A DNA stretch of 64,000 nucleotides from Selaginella moellendorffii (Eukaryota; Streptophyta; Lycopodiopsida; Selaginellales; Selaginellaceae), in NCBI RefSeq assembly GCF_000143415.4, contig NW_003314335.1, forward strand, positions 712,113 through 776,112. The letters run 5' to 3'. Positions 1-10,879 of this stretch are shown here, piece after piece (position 1 is the first letter of the stretch; every line of letters starts with the position of its first letter). The position numbers and the translations under genes are program-made. The notes beneath the pieces are model-generated. The model was not told the DNA's origin and made no database searches. It was given only the letters and a program-made list of their open reading frames with translations.

Positions 1-1452
1 GCACTGGCTCCCGTGGCGCGTTTAAGCGTTGAAAGCCAGGTAACTCGAGCTCGCGCTTCCATGAAGCTTCTTTTCGAGGTGCTTTGAACGTTTCTTTCCA
101 ATTTCCTAGGTCCTATACTACACTCCAGCAGCAGCGAGGTCCCAATGGAACGCAGATATCCGGTCGCACGTTATTGAATCAAAGGATCTCTCCTTTTTTG
201 TAAGCTCTCCGGTCTTTGGTTTTTTCCTAAAGTTGCTGCTCCTACAGGTGAACGCCAACGAATGGCATTTGGATACGTCTGCTGCCGCAGCTGGGCGGTC
301 GAAAGTTCTCCATTTTGCAATGTACGTGGCCTCGTATTCTCCTTTTGGCTACGGTCCGTTCGCTTTAACATTACAGATATGTGCCTCCCGTCGAGGAATG
401 CCCGTTGCGCATCAAGCTGTCAAGCGGCCGCATAACCTCCTCGGCCTCCATCGACGGTTTTACCTCTCCAGTCGGTAGTCGCCAACCTTTTTTTTTTTTT
501 TCTTCTTCCTGTTGCCTTCGCACAATCCAGCTGATGCCTTTAATGCCAGGGGTGGGGAGGTGTGGTCATCTGGAACCCGCCCGGGTGTCTGGTTGCTGAT
601 AATAGCACCTTGCGGCAGCGACTAAATGTGAACGTGCGCTGCCTGGAGGAATTTGATTATTGGAAAGGCTGATCTATCGCTTTGTTTTTTCTCCCAGGAC
701 TTGAAGACGACGATGGAGGTGGTTGTCGCTCAGCTCCGGACACTGTTTGGTCTGCCTCCGGTACCACCGCGCAGGAAAGCTCCAAAGCTGTCCATTCTTT
801 TCAACCAGAGAACAGGATTCGCAGAGTGGTACGGAGCGAGCAGTGTTCTATTTCCAGGAGGTGATGTAATGCTGTATTTGATGCAGGGAGCTGGATCTGC
901 TGCTGCGCAGGCGCGTCATAGCTGATGTAAACTCCACTGCTTCTACCCTGGCATCACTCCTAAAACTGGTATGATGATCTTCACTTCCTCGGAAGAGAAA
1001 AGCTCTTAATTGGGTTGCTGTACAGGTGGAATCGCTTCCAAAGATGGTTATTCAGCAAGAGATTGGTGTCCAGGTGACAACGTCGCTCGAGGCGGCTGAG
1101 AAAGCCATGGACGCTGGAAACGCTTCCTACGAAGTGATTGGCAGTAAGGCTATCGAAAAGTCTCTTACGTACTCAGCCGCGTCGTGTCTCTCGCAGATTT
1201 CTCGGCAACGGCAAAAGCCCGGGCTGAAGAGGCTTTTTTCCATCCATCGATCATGTCTCTCCTTCACTTCCCAAAGGAGCACCAGTTCGCGATATACACG
1301 GTACCTTCGAGAAAGACAAAAGAAACAATTCACCATAACTGAAAACTCTGCTCGTTCTTGTGCAGCCATTTTTCGTTCCAGTGCTGCTTCACACCGTTAT
1401 CTCCGTTGTCAAGGAGACAATGAGATACGCTCGAAAGTCGTCGAGGAAATAG
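1..1452 (+). CDS. PIGS: GPI transamidase subunit PIG-S, 3' part of gene
   Basis: PIG-S is an ER-membrane subunit of the GPI transamidase, which attaches GPI anchors to proteins. The 5' end lies outside the window. In-phase GT-AG exons are 1-39, 110-199, 248-321, 377-470, 550-627, 698-828, 887-968, 1026-1143, 1197-1300 and 1366-1452 (TAG). The ends of exons 377-470 and 550-627 are the least certain. Family-like stretches are VLYYTP, NEWHLDTS, WGGVVIWNPPGC, ADVNSTASTLASLLKLVESL and FFHPSIMSLLHFPKEHQFA. The last exon encodes a hydrophobic segment (PFFVPVLLHTVISVV) followed by a basic tail, as expected for the C-terminal membrane anchor. Introns are about 48-80 bp. The identification rests on remembered family motifs, but several independent blocks occur in the right order. 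Confidence 0.85.
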
Positions 1453-1664
1453 GTAAATGCTATATTCTACTTCGTACTCGCTCTTACTCGCGAAAACTCT
1501 CTTGGAATTACTAGGTGGTTTGATCCTACAATTCATGCGAGAACTTCAGCGTCCTTCCCTTGAACGAAACATTGAAACGTAGCTTCTATATTAGAATTAA
1601 CAGTCTCCTTGCGGTTTTCATTTCGCTAGAAAAACTATGGACAAGAAGAGTGATAAAGCTCAAG

Positions 1665-2714
1665 TTAATGAACAACCTGCCATGCTCGATCCACGCCTAG
1701 GTGCTGTAACTTCTTTGCAATAAAATCCTCCTCTTCTTCCTCCTCCTCGCCTCGCCTTCTCTTCAATCCATGGTGTGGCTGCTCGAAAACCATTCTCTTC
1801 GAGTGCTGTTCTTCCTCCAGACTGCGATTATCTGGAACTTGCGACCCGGAATGCTTGACGACCCATGGATGGTTCTCAACTTCATGGATAGGCAGCCTCC
1901 TTCTTGGGTCCAAGTGGAGCAACTGGAGAATGAGATCCCTGGCTCCATCGCTCACGTCCGTCCAGTCCAAAGAACTCACCGCCAAATCCTCCCAATGACT
2001 CAACCTCCTTGGCACATCCCTCGATCTCACTCCTTCGAACGCAAGCTTCCCGGACAAGATCTCATACAAAACAATGCCCACGCCCCACACGTCCACTCTC
2101 TCGTCGTACTCATGAATGGAAGCCACCACTTCTGGAGCAACATATCTGTCTGTCCCGACCTGGCCTCTCATTCTCATGTCCGTCCCCTTGCTCACCCAAG
2201 AGGTCCCAAAGTCCGCCAGCTTTATGTTGTCAAACAAGCTCTCCCCAAAACCCAAGAGGATGTTCCCCACCTTGATGTCCCTGTGAACCACGCCCAAGTC
2301 GTGCATCCTACTCACGGTCCTGGCCACGCTCTCGATCACCATCGCTGCTTCGTGCTCGCTCAACCTCGTCCTGTCCTGCAGCAGGTCTTTCAACGAGCAC
2401 TCGCACAGTTCCATGATGATGTGGTAGTAATCGTCGTCCCTGAAAACGTCCACCAGTTGAACCACACCACTCTCGCCCTTGCCTTTGGAGAGCGCCCGGA
2501 TCTCCATTTCGGCTTCCTCTAGCAGGCCTCCATCCGGGAAGTCATCAGGGTTGAGATCTTCAAGCTCGTCCTCTTTATACTCTGTGACCCTGATCGATTT
2601 GCAAGCAAAAGGCTGACCGTCACACTTGCGCACTACTTTGTAGACGATTGCCTGGCCGCCATGATCCAGCTCCTCTTCCACCGAGAACAAGGCTCTCATG
2701 CGCTCCATCTCCAT
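1665..2714 (-). CDS. Serine/threonine protein kinase
   Basis: Single-exon kinase of about 349 aa. I start it at the Met of MEMERMRALF (2714) because the 47 codons upstream look like 5' UTR. Kinase landmarks in order are a degenerate glycine loop (HGGQAIVYKV), the ATP-binding lysine in FACKSI, HRDIKVGN with the catalytic Asp, DFGTSW, the activation segment ending APE, and DVWGVGIVLYE of lobe C. All catalytic residues are present, so it is probably active. The first glycine of the loop is replaced (LDHGG). The tail after about residue 300 is charged, with a Glu run (about EEEEEEED) and a KRRR basic patch that could be a nuclear signal. The layout resembles CAMK-type kinases, but no regulatory domain is visible and the subfamily is not assigned. 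Confidence 0.85.
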   Translation of the reverse strand: MEMERMRALFSVEEELDHGGQAIVYKVVRKCDGQPFACKSIRVTEYKEDELEDLNPDDFPDGGLLEEAEMEIRALSKGKGESGVVQLVDVFRDDDYYHIIMELCECSLKDLLQDRTRLSEHEAAMVIESVARTVSRMHDLGVVHRDIKVGNILLGFGESLFDNIKLADFGTSWVSKGTDMRMRGQVGTDRYVAPEVVASIHEYDERVDVWGVGIVLYEILSGKLAFEGVRSRDVPRRLSHWEDLAVSSLDWTDVSDGARDLILQLLHLDPRRRLPIHEVENHPWVVKHSGSQVPDNRSLEEEQHSKRMVFEQPHHGLKRRRGEEEEEEEDFIAKKLQHLGVDRAWQVVH

Positions 2715-2944
2715 CGCTATGGTACCAAAGTGCGCGCTAAACCCAGATCCCACAAAGGGTGTTGATAGCAAGAAAAAAAAAGTGTAGGTTTCCTTAAACA
2801 CAGGTGTATTTATATAACAGGGAAAAGGCGAATAAAGAATATTATCATCTACCATTTTCTAACAAATAAATCTTAGGGGATGGTCAACTTTAACCAAACT
2901 TTTAATTCGTTTTTGCCTCCCATGGATGCTTCTCAGCATGCAAA

Positions 2945-5260
2945 CTAGCTTATTGCCACAGCTATGGGACTTCGCACGCTGTGTTTTCCATCGTCCCAAG
3001 TGAGCGACGAGAAAGCCCATGGATTCGAAGCAATGGGCTCTTTTGAAGAACTCAGGGAGATCGTGACGTTGAAGGAGAGCTTCTCCCCCTGGTTCAAGAA
3101 CTTGAGCTCCTGCGGCGAGACGGTGATGCTGAGCCGCAAATCGCTGGGAGCCTCCACTCGTGCCTTGTAGATTGAGCTCGCATCGCCAACGTTTGTCACT
3201 GTTCGCGGGATCGTCGCACTCTTGACAACGCTGATGTTGAATCCGATGGAGGGATAGTTGAGGCTGGCGGGAGTGCTCGTGCCGTCGGGGCAGGAGGTAG
3301 CGGTGTCTCCTGTGATGTTTTGGACTTGCTTGGAGGAGTAGCCGATGCTGCAAAGGTAGAGGATGTAGTCCAAGATAGCCGTCTCGTAGACCAATCCCGG
3401 ATCGATGGCTTTCATCGGCTGGATCACTCCGGCACCAATGCTGAAGGAGTCTCCTGGCGATCCGTCGCTCTCTGTGATGGGCTTGCCAGTGTTGTCGAGA
3501 TACCTCGCTGCGAAGTATGAGAGATAGCATTCGTTCCTATTTGCAGTTTCTTACCTGTTGTCATGATCGCGGACTTGATCGCCGCCGGACTCCAGCTTGG
3601 ATGAATCGACTTGACGAAAGCAGCCGTACCGGTTGCGTGAGGACAGGCAAAGGAAGTTCCCGATGCGATAGCAAAGTTGGTACGCACAAACGTCCCATTT
3701 GGATCCATTGCTACGCTTCCACTGCTCCATGCTGCCAAGATGCTCACGCCTGGAGCACTCACGTCCGGCTGAGAAAGTGTTCTTCAAGACCAAAAAAAAG
3801 AAGACAAAGAAAAAATACCTTTATAATGTCGGGACTGATAATGTTCGGTCCTCTTGAAGAGAAGTCTCCAGCCACCGGTGCAGGCTTTATAGGAAACCGT
3901 GTCGAGTTTCTGGGAAAACAAAGTATCAGTCGCGTAACCAACGTAGAAATATAGACTCACGGCGTGATCTCTCGATCGATGGAGCTGGCACCAACAGTAA
4001 GTATCCAAGGAGCTATGTTGGTCACTGTTCCTTTGATCGGCCCAGAGTTTCCACAAGCACACGAGACTAAGATGCCTTTCTCCAATGCATGGAAGGCACC
4101 AATCGCGATAATGTCGACGTTATATGGCAGAGGTACGTCGCCAAGCGAGAGCGATATCACGTCCACTCCATCGTGAATTGCGTCGTCTAGAGCCGCTACA
4201 ATGTCGATGTCGTAGCACTGGAAAGTCCAGCACACCTTGTACGCAGAGATCCTGGCACTGCGAAGACCACCTCTAGCAATTCCTGAAGCTAGTCCTTCCA
4301 TGCTCGCGTTGGCCACTGCCATACCAGCCCCAATGGAAGCTGTGCCCGTTCCATGGCCATCAAAGTCTCTAGGATTGCTGTATGCCACCGAAGCGTTTGG
4401 GGACAGGCCGGCTCTGTAGTATTTCGCACCTATGAGTTTCCTGGCGATACAATACACACAAAGTTCAGGAAAAGAAAGCGATGGAGTGGAGCGCGCGCAA
4501 AATGCCTCGTACCTGTTACAGTGTACTACTACTGAAGCGTTCGTTTTCGGATCATTGACGCAAGACCCCTTCCATTTCGCCGGAACTGGTTTCATTCCAT
4601 CGTCACGGAAGCTTTTGGATTCAGGCCATATACCTGTGCACTGTGTAAGAGTGTGATCCAGCAAATTTCCTCATACCTGTGTCAAGGACTCCAATTATTA
4701 CATCACTGGAGTCCTCATCCAGAATTCTATGCTTGGACAACAGACTTGCTGCTTTTGACTCTGCGTCAATCGGAAGGCCCAAGAAATCCCACGAGCGAGT
4801 TGTAAAGAGCCGACGAACTCTGTTGGGATGAACACTGAGAACTTCCGGCATTCCTACAGAACAGGAAAGAAACTGTTATGTAAGAGAGTACTAATGTTGC
4901 CGGCACGTACTGGATAGCTTATCAGCTTGTTCTTTTGTAAGTCTGGCAGAGAATCCGCTAAATACATACTTGTAACTATAGATCATCGCTGCTGAGGCCA
5001 CCTCCATGCTAGAGACCAGAAAAGTAAAAAATCTTGGATCAGACTGCTACTATCAAACCTTCCGGTTGCTTTCACGAGAAGATCATAGTGAGTTGTGGTC
5101 AGTGTGTCGGCAGATATCCCCTTTTTACCTCCAAGGTACACAATATACGGCTGCAAGACGGTTAATAATCAAAAGAAAGTAACAAGAAGCAAACCTTCAA
5201 CGAGCTGGAAACATCTCCTTTGCAGTAACACACAAAGAACACAAATAAGAAGAGCCGCAT
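2945..5260 (-). CDS. Subtilisin-like serine protease (subtilase S8) lacking a PA domain
   Basis: Nine in-phase exons: 5195-5260, 5059-5150, 4911-5008, 4677-4853, 4513-4633, 3961-4440, 3819-3909, 3555-3768 and 2945-3507, giving about 633 aa. Exon 1 encodes a signal peptide ([13 protein letters not shown]). Exons 2-3 encode the I9 propeptide ([22 protein letters not shown]). The catalytic triad is present: Asp in VIIGVLDTG, His in DGHGTGTAS, Ser in GTSFACPH. The oxyanion Asn is in ACGNSGP. The C-terminal Fn3-like region contains LNYPSI and RTVTNVG. The protein should be secreted to the cell wall. Two oddities: the usual GHGTH is GHGTG, and VGASSIDRE joins within a few residues to [15 protein letters not shown], so the roughly 130-aa PA domain normally there is absent. 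The intron at that join is only about 51 bp and cannot hide it. Confidence 0.88.
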
Positions 5261-5499
5261 TTTCGACTTTGTTCCACAAGCCCTCGAAGCAAGTGTATCG
5301 ATTTGAATAAATCGACATCGACGGCGCGTCCTCACTGCAAGCAACAAAACTGAACTGTAGTATAGAGGATGCTCCCACAATATCCAAAAGCCTTGCACCA
5401 AATAAACAGTGTTAATGTTTCATAAAAGGTACCTTAGACGACAGGAGGGATAAGCTGTTGCGACGTCTCACCGACGTTGAAGGATGGGAATGAAAATAC

Positions 5500-6080
5500 C
5501 AAGCACCTAGAAAACCAGCAGCGTCGTGAAAGAGCTCCACGGAACGAACGTACCGGGATCAGTAAGAATCTCACCCATCAAGCAGTGCCTAGGAGGATCC
5601 AAGAGATTAAACGTCGAAGCCAAGTTTCCAAGCCCACGTCCGACCACGAAAAAGTCGAAACCATGGAGGTGCATGGGGTGAGAAAGGCTGGTCCCTTGAA
5701 GAATAACCTGCATCCTCGTTCTATACTACCCCGGACAGCGTTGAGACTGGCAGGAGGAGTGTAGTCGAAAACAGGAGTCGGGTGGACGTAGCTTATGTTC
5801 ATGGATGCTCCGGCCTGGCCCTCAGACCACTGTCAGCTTTCCTCTGGTGCGTCCGGAGGACAGCAGAGGACGTTCGTTATCACCACCTCATTTCTCGATT
5901 TCCGTAGAAACTTCTCCCGAGGCCACTTTGTCCTCAAACTCTGTCGCAAAAGCTACCTCGAAGTGGCCAGGAAGATCTGGTAAACTTGTCGGAACGTCCG
6001 ACGAGGCACCAACTTCGAGTATTGTGGAAGTTCTCGTGGTGTTGATCGATACAAGCGGAGCCGCACTATATACTCAGCGG
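5500..6080 (-). pseudogene. Laccase (multicopper oxidase) relic
   Basis: On the minus strand, ISYVHPTPVFDYTPPASLNA (near 5800-5735) and [28 protein letters not shown] and TFNLLDPP (5710-5590) are typical of the C-terminal cupredoxin domain of plant laccases. The HPMHLHG copper ligands are visible. The two blocks are in different frames, and the strands normally between them are missing. The final HCH-containing copper site is also absent, because the frame runs into unrelated sequence and stops near 5507. More faintly related sequence extends to about 6080. I read this as a truncated, frameshifted pseudogene. Confidence 0.7.
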
Positions 6081-6184
6081 TGATCAGCGCTCTGGCCTGT
6101 TGCGATTGGTGTTGAGAGCTTCGACATACGAGGCATCGATCTCGATCACTTGAAGCGTATGATTTGCTATACCAAAGATCATGG

Positions 6185-6285
6185 CGGCGTGTACCAAGCT
6201 TACCGAGAAGGACACCGAAGAGATCCACGGCGGGCTCGTCAAAGTGCAGTGCCTTGGCGGCCTTGCACTCGAAAGCTACACCGAT
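6185..6285 (+). pseudogene. Short PPR-gene fragment
   Basis: This stretch matches the PPR relics further right: a reading like EIHGGLV followed by GLALES parallels EIHDRLV...GLALES near 26310-26370 and the minus-strand copy near 21720-21780. Only one partial repeat survives and no frame is open over a useful length. It is probably a fragment of the same degenerate PPR family. The surrounding sequence, 6090-6640, holds no other recognisable gene. Confidence 0.45.
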
Positions 6286-6982
6286 ATGTTTTCGTGCAGC
6301 ACGATGTCGTGTCCTGGATAGCAGCCACGAGAGGCAAGCCAAGGGGCTCACCTTTGAGCCTACATTGCGGTCGAACCCCACCGTGGGGCGCCTGGCGTTC
6401 GATGCGCTGCTGTGACGAGGATAAGGCGCTGCTGCTTATGATCAACATCTATGCCGCTGCGAGGGAAACAAGAACCCTAAAAAGCGGGAAGGAACTCGGT
6501 TGCAGCATTTGCCCGGAATGCGTAAGTCTGGAAGTTAGCTACGACTTCTCAATGCAAGTGATCACGTTCCTTGACCACTTGACTCTACGGTGCCCAGCGC
6601 AGGAGTCTTCTCAGCATAGCAACACGACTGATGTTTTCTAAAAAAACTGGATTCCTAAGAATAAAAATGGATGTTAGAATTCCCAAAGATTCTGATAGTG
6701 AAATTTTATTCAGGGGTTTATTTATTTCGTAATATACCAAAGTATTTGAGCATGGGTAAAATATCTTAAAATATCTAAACATATTTTAGTAAATAAAAAA
6801 CTAGCCAGATTAGTGTGATTTAAGTTTATTTTGACAAAAAAATTAAAATAAATTTTTATGTACTGAACTCGAATTTGCGGGCAGATTCACAGCTCAGGTG
6901 CATCTTGTGCCCAATAAGAAATATTAAACTTACATTTAAATCAAATAAAATACCGCTATAACTTTATTATTTAGAAAATCAA

Positions 6983-7021
6983 TTTCCGTTGCCGGGAATT
7001 GAACCCGGGTCTTTCGGGTGA
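6983..7021 (-). other. tRNA-Glu 3' half (truncated)
   Basis: Read on the minus strand, this is the anticodon-loop 3' side, T arm (GGTTCAATTCCCGG) and acceptor end (CAACGGAA) of a plant tRNA-Glu. Homology stops within the anticodon loop. No D arm or 5' acceptor strand follows, so it is not a functional tRNA. The flanking 6650-7200 is AT-rich and shows no gene. Confidence 0.7.
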
Positions 7022-7212
7022 TATTTCATTGTAACAATAATATTTGATAATTATATTTACTTTATTAAGTTATATTATTTTGAGTATATTATAAATAATT
7101 TGCAGATAAATTAATAAATTATAGGTGTTTTGGGATCATCAAATATAATATTCTTGTTCTTGCCAGCACAATAACTTTCACAATCTGGGGTTCTTAGTTC
7201 TTACACTCCTAA

Positions 7213-7917
7213 TTACATACTTTTAGCTTTTTTAATATCATAAATGTGGCGATTGAGCTCTTTTAATATCATAAACGTTCCTACTATGTTGGCGATGATC
7301 CAGCTAAGAGTCGATGATTCCAATCCAGTTATGATGCTGGTGATGACAGGAAGAAGACTTGTTAATCCCAATCTAGCTATGATGCTGATGATAACATGAA
7401 GAAGAATCCATGATCCCAATTCAGTTATAACGCTGGTGATGGTGCTAGTGGTGGTCCTAGTCCCTGTGCTATTCTTTGCCCCTGTGCTATTCTTTGTCCC
7501 CGTCCCCTGTGGTGGTGGTGGTGAGGATGGTGGCAGTGGTAGTGACAGTGGTGGTGGTCGTGGTGAGGACGGTGGCAGTGGTGGCAATTGTGTCTCCTCA
7601 CCCAGCATGCTCTTGCCTCTACCACTGTCGCCTCCGCTGCTGTCGACGCCACCACCGCTGGTCTGGGAGTTCATGGCGGAGTTGGTCTCGCTGGTCCGGG
7701 AGTCTATGGGTGAGGAGATGTGCCCACGATCGTCGTCCATGGGTCCCATGGATGAGGAGCCATCCAGAGGAGGCGGCGGCATCGGCGGCAATTGCTTCAA
7801 TAGCTCTTGGAGCCGCTCCTCTACCACTGTCACTCGCTGCTCCACCACTGCCAATTGCTGCTCAAGGAGCGCCACTCGGTGGTAAATGATATCATCACTA
7901 GGAAACAAAAGCACCAT
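7213..7917 (-). CDS. Hypothetical Pro-rich, coiled-coil protein with hydrophobic C-terminus
   Basis: Uninterrupted 234-codon frame. Residues about 14-41 form a heptad-like coiled coil (VALLEQQLAVVEQRVTVVEE). Residues about 43-135 are low-complexity Pro/Ser/Gly. Residues about 150-215 are hydrophobic, with three repeated units of the form (I/V)ITSxI.xLG/E (SVITELGSWILLHVI, SIIARLGLTSLLPVI, SIITGLESSTLSWII), possibly membrane segments. No known family is recognised. Low complexity makes chance openness more likely than usual, but the ordered architecture argues for a real gene or a transposon-derived protein. Confidence 0.45.
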   Translation of the reverse strand: MVLLFPSDDIIYHRVALLEQQLAVVEQRVTVVEERLQELLKQLPPMPPPPLDGSSSMGPMDDDRGHISSPIDSRTSETNSAMNSQTSGGGVDSSGGDSGRGKSMLGEETQLPPLPPSSPRPPPLSLPLPPSSPPPPQGTGTKNSTGAKNSTGTRTTTSTITSVITELGSWILLHVIISIIARLGLTSLLPVITSIITGLESSTLSWIIANIVGTFMILKELNRHIYDIKKAKSM

Positions 7918-7995
7918 CGATCAATCCACCCAAACCCTTCCCAAAAGCCCTACAAGAATAGTATTTTATCTTGGTTCAATCCTTTTTACCAAAAA

Positions 7996-8039
7996 GGACG
8001 TTTTGTATCCTTTTTGGCCAAAAAGGATACAAAACGTCC
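7996..8039. repeat. 44-bp perfect palindrome
   Basis: Two 22-bp arms are exact reverse complements with no spacer. The left arm starts GGACGTTTTGTATCC and the centre is TTTTTGGCCAAAAA. It could extrude as a perfect hairpin. It may be a small foldback element or hairpin-forming insertion. No target duplication is evident by eye. Confidence 0.95.
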
Positions 8040-8685
8040 ATACCTTTGCTGGTCCATCAAACCGTGGAAAGAGGAGTGTCAACTTCCATCGACGGTCACA
8101 GACGCAGTGGCCGGAGTATACAACTCCGAGGGTGGCAGCGCTTGGATGAGCGTCGCCAGGACGCTCGAGGGGTGGGCTCGGACGTGACGGGGGGATACCA
8201 GTTGGGATCATCGCGGTGGAGACGCAGACGGCCATGCAAGTGATCCCCACGGACCCCGGACAGGTCGACTCGCAGGAGAGAGTGGTGCCGCAAGCCGGAC
8301 AGGTGTGGTTCCAAGAGGTGCTACCGTAGTCACCGGGACGCACTTGAGGCTGTGGTTCCTGACGTGGAGCAGCAGCGGGATGGTTGGGCCGACGACTCCA
8401 GCACCTGAGAGTGCAGAGAGTTTCGAGGCAGATGCTCAGAGCTGTGCAGCTCTGATCTCCTCTTCGTGCTTGCTCGTGTCAGATGGATCCTGGAGCACTC
8501 AAGGAGCAAATCAAAGCAGCACTACTGTAAAACCTACTGCTGTTGTCATTCCTTTTCCAAGGCACGGAGGAGCTCAGCAAGGATCCCACCTCACCTACGT
8601 GAAATTGTTTGGTTCACATTCAAATAAAAGAAAAAATAACTTCACCTCAGTTCTCAAGCCCAAGCAGCGCGTCCCTTATCAGAGC
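8040..8685. other. Stretch with open frames but no assignable gene
   Basis: Both strands stay open over 8040-8343, including a Cys-rich minus-strand reading (WNHTCPACGTTLSCESTCPG), and 8305-8709 is open on plus. No family is recognised, and frame openness on both strands suggests GC-rich chance frames. A real Cys-rich exon cannot be excluded. Confidence 0.3.
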
Positions 8686-8689
8686 TTTG

Positions 8690-10810
8690 TTCCGCGCTCT
8701 TGCTCTTAGTTGGGGCCGAGCACAGGTAATGGAGAAGGTAGTCGTTTTTGGAGGCGGTTGTTGCTGCAAGATAGGGACTTGAGAGCGGGCATGAGCTCCC
8801 TGTTCTTCGACTGGATTGTTCTGCCAATGCAAAGCTCCTGTAACAAAGCTAACTTAGTACATGTTTCCTTCTAACTGGATTCATACCAGTAAGAACTCCA
8901 AATGAGGTGTCTTCTCCAGGTACTGCACAAGTGGATCTCCAAGGTACGAAAGTGAAACGTTGCAGACAACACCACTGATCGCAGAGACGTCTACGGCCTC
9001 CACGCATCTCTGAATCAGCAGCGCCTCGTTCAACCGGAGTGCCAGCATCAGTGCTCGTGAATAACGCTTGCTTTCCAGCGCATCATTGATTGCCTACAGA
9101 AATGGCAACAAAAGCTTCACATCCAGTGAGCCCGTAAAGACCAATCGTACCTCCGGTGTGACATCCACATCGAGATCGGTGGGATAAAAAACAAGGTTGT
9201 CCATTGAGTAGGCCTTCCGTTGTTGCAGCTGCCCAAGTCCTGCCAGTTGGAGATATCCTGAGGCACTTGGTGTGTATAATTGGCCTCGCAGTGTTGGTCT
9301 GTGCCCCTGGTAGTTCCTGCGTCAGATCTATAGTCAACTTGGACCATCGACACCGGCCTGTCATAGTCATCGATCAGATCTTGAGGACCTGCTGCAGTCA
9401 TTCTCTTCGAGCCAGAACACCATCCAACGAATAGTTGTGAGATATCTGAAACCTTCGTAGCAAAACGTGCACAGACGATATGTCGTAAGCATGAAAGCCA
9501 AGCGAGCTTGTGCGTGATAAATACCTGGTCCGCGACGTCGTACATGCAAATGTGCTTGCTGGTTCCTCCAGCAAGCAGTAGGCTGCCGTCGGCTGAGTAA
9601 GACATGGTCGTAAAGCATTTGCCCGAGCTCGAGTTAGCGGCCGTTCTTCTGTCACTCATCAATCTCACTCCAGCAACGTCACGCCTGCCTTGTATCGTGC
9701 CCATTAGCACTCTGTTAATGGGGTCCCAGAAGTGGATCTGACCATCAAGTGTTGAGCAGGCCAGTTACTTTCCGTCCGGACGGTAAACCACGGTGAGCAG
9801 GTCATGTGTATGAGTGAAGGTTTCAACGAGGAAGCCAAGAACTCCTGTCAAGACGTGTTAGAAAGTGGAAAAGATTGTCGCGTAGGAGTACGCACGTCTG
9901 TAGGAGACAAGGCCAAACCATGAACCGGTCCCTCATGACCACCGAAGACATCCACTAGCCGCGCTGTTTTCATAGACCAAACGTATATCTAGCACGAACA
10001 GTAAAGCTTGAAATGAATCGAGAAAAAGGAAATCGAGTAGACAGCGACAAGATACCTGGAATGTGTGTTCCAGCACAGATGATCTCTCCACTTTTGTCTG
10101 CAGCCAATGACACAAACTGCGTGGGTGGTGAAGGTCCGGAAGTTCCGATAGCACATCAGCTCCCATGCACGTACAGTACCATCGAGAGATGCACGGCATT
10201 ACTTTGGCCAAGAACAACGCTGCAGTCACTGCATTTGTGTGCTCGGCAAAAGTGACGAAACAGAATCCAGACGCAGCATTCCACAACTGCAACACACGAG
10301 AAAGGCATAAGCGACGGCGCAAGAAGAGAGTGATATCTTCTCTTTGGAGATCGATAGCAGCTGTATGCACGTAAAGTCGGGCATTTGGTAGATGCAACCA
10401 CGATGTTCCTTCCATGCTGGTGGAACAAGTGCTTCTTCACGAGCTGCCACTGCCCTTTATCCGGACGTAGAACTGGTAGCTTTCTCTTCTCCGTTTGCTG
10501 GCCATCGGATTCTTCCTGATTGGTAAGTGTGTGAAAACCGAGGAATCAAGTCATCCAAGCAAATACCTTACGAAGCTATGTCTTCCTCGACTTTCCTTGA
10601 TCGCCACCACCATCGAGCGCGGGAGCTGGAAGCTCTTGAGCCACACCCAGTGACACAGCATCCTTGGAGAAACTATTAAGCGCAGATCCCGCCCCCGGTG
10701 CTCTCACGCCATTGACAACGTTGCGGTGCGCAGAGAGCACGACTGGCCTGTATCCCTCTGCATTGCTCTGGAGCCTGAAAATCCTCGGCGCGCGACAGCA
10801 CTCGCGCTCC
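8690..10810 (-). pseudogene. PWP2: PWP2/UTP1 (WD40 small-subunit processome protein) pseudogene
   Basis: PWP2 is a WD40 subunit of the U3 processome in nucleolar 18S rRNA maturation. Matching blocks on the minus strand, in order, are GYRPVVLSAHRNVVNG (near 10740), QWQLVKKHLFHQHG, MPDFTCIQLLSISKEKIS, ASGFCFVTFAEHTNAVTA, ASLDGTVRAW, IYVWSMKTARLVDVFGGHEG, STLDGQIHFWDPI, DRRTAANSSSGKCFTTMSYS, GTSKHICMYDVADQV, KCLRISPTGRTWAAATTEGL and a C-terminal helical part (8870-9090). Several frameshifts separate the blocks (near 10200, 10140, 9410 and 9190). There is an in-frame TAA at 9765-9767, and whole WD40 blades are missing. Intron remnants remain, so it is a decayed gene duplicate and not a retrocopy. 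Confidence 0.85.
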
Positions 10811-10879
10811 GGTATAAAACGGATGATGTAATCTTATATTAGACTAATCTAAACTTCCAGTTTGACGACCAAGGTTCTG

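Noticed and set aside
1770-2522. 250-codon plus-strand frame opposite the protein kinase
   Set aside because: It is an antisense shadow of a convincing kinase; it is His/Pro-rich with no domain.
7436-7889. Long plus-strand frames opposite the Pro-rich protein gene (7213-7917)
   Set aside because: They are Val/Gly/Ser-rich mirror readings of the low-complexity minus-strand gene and show no motif.
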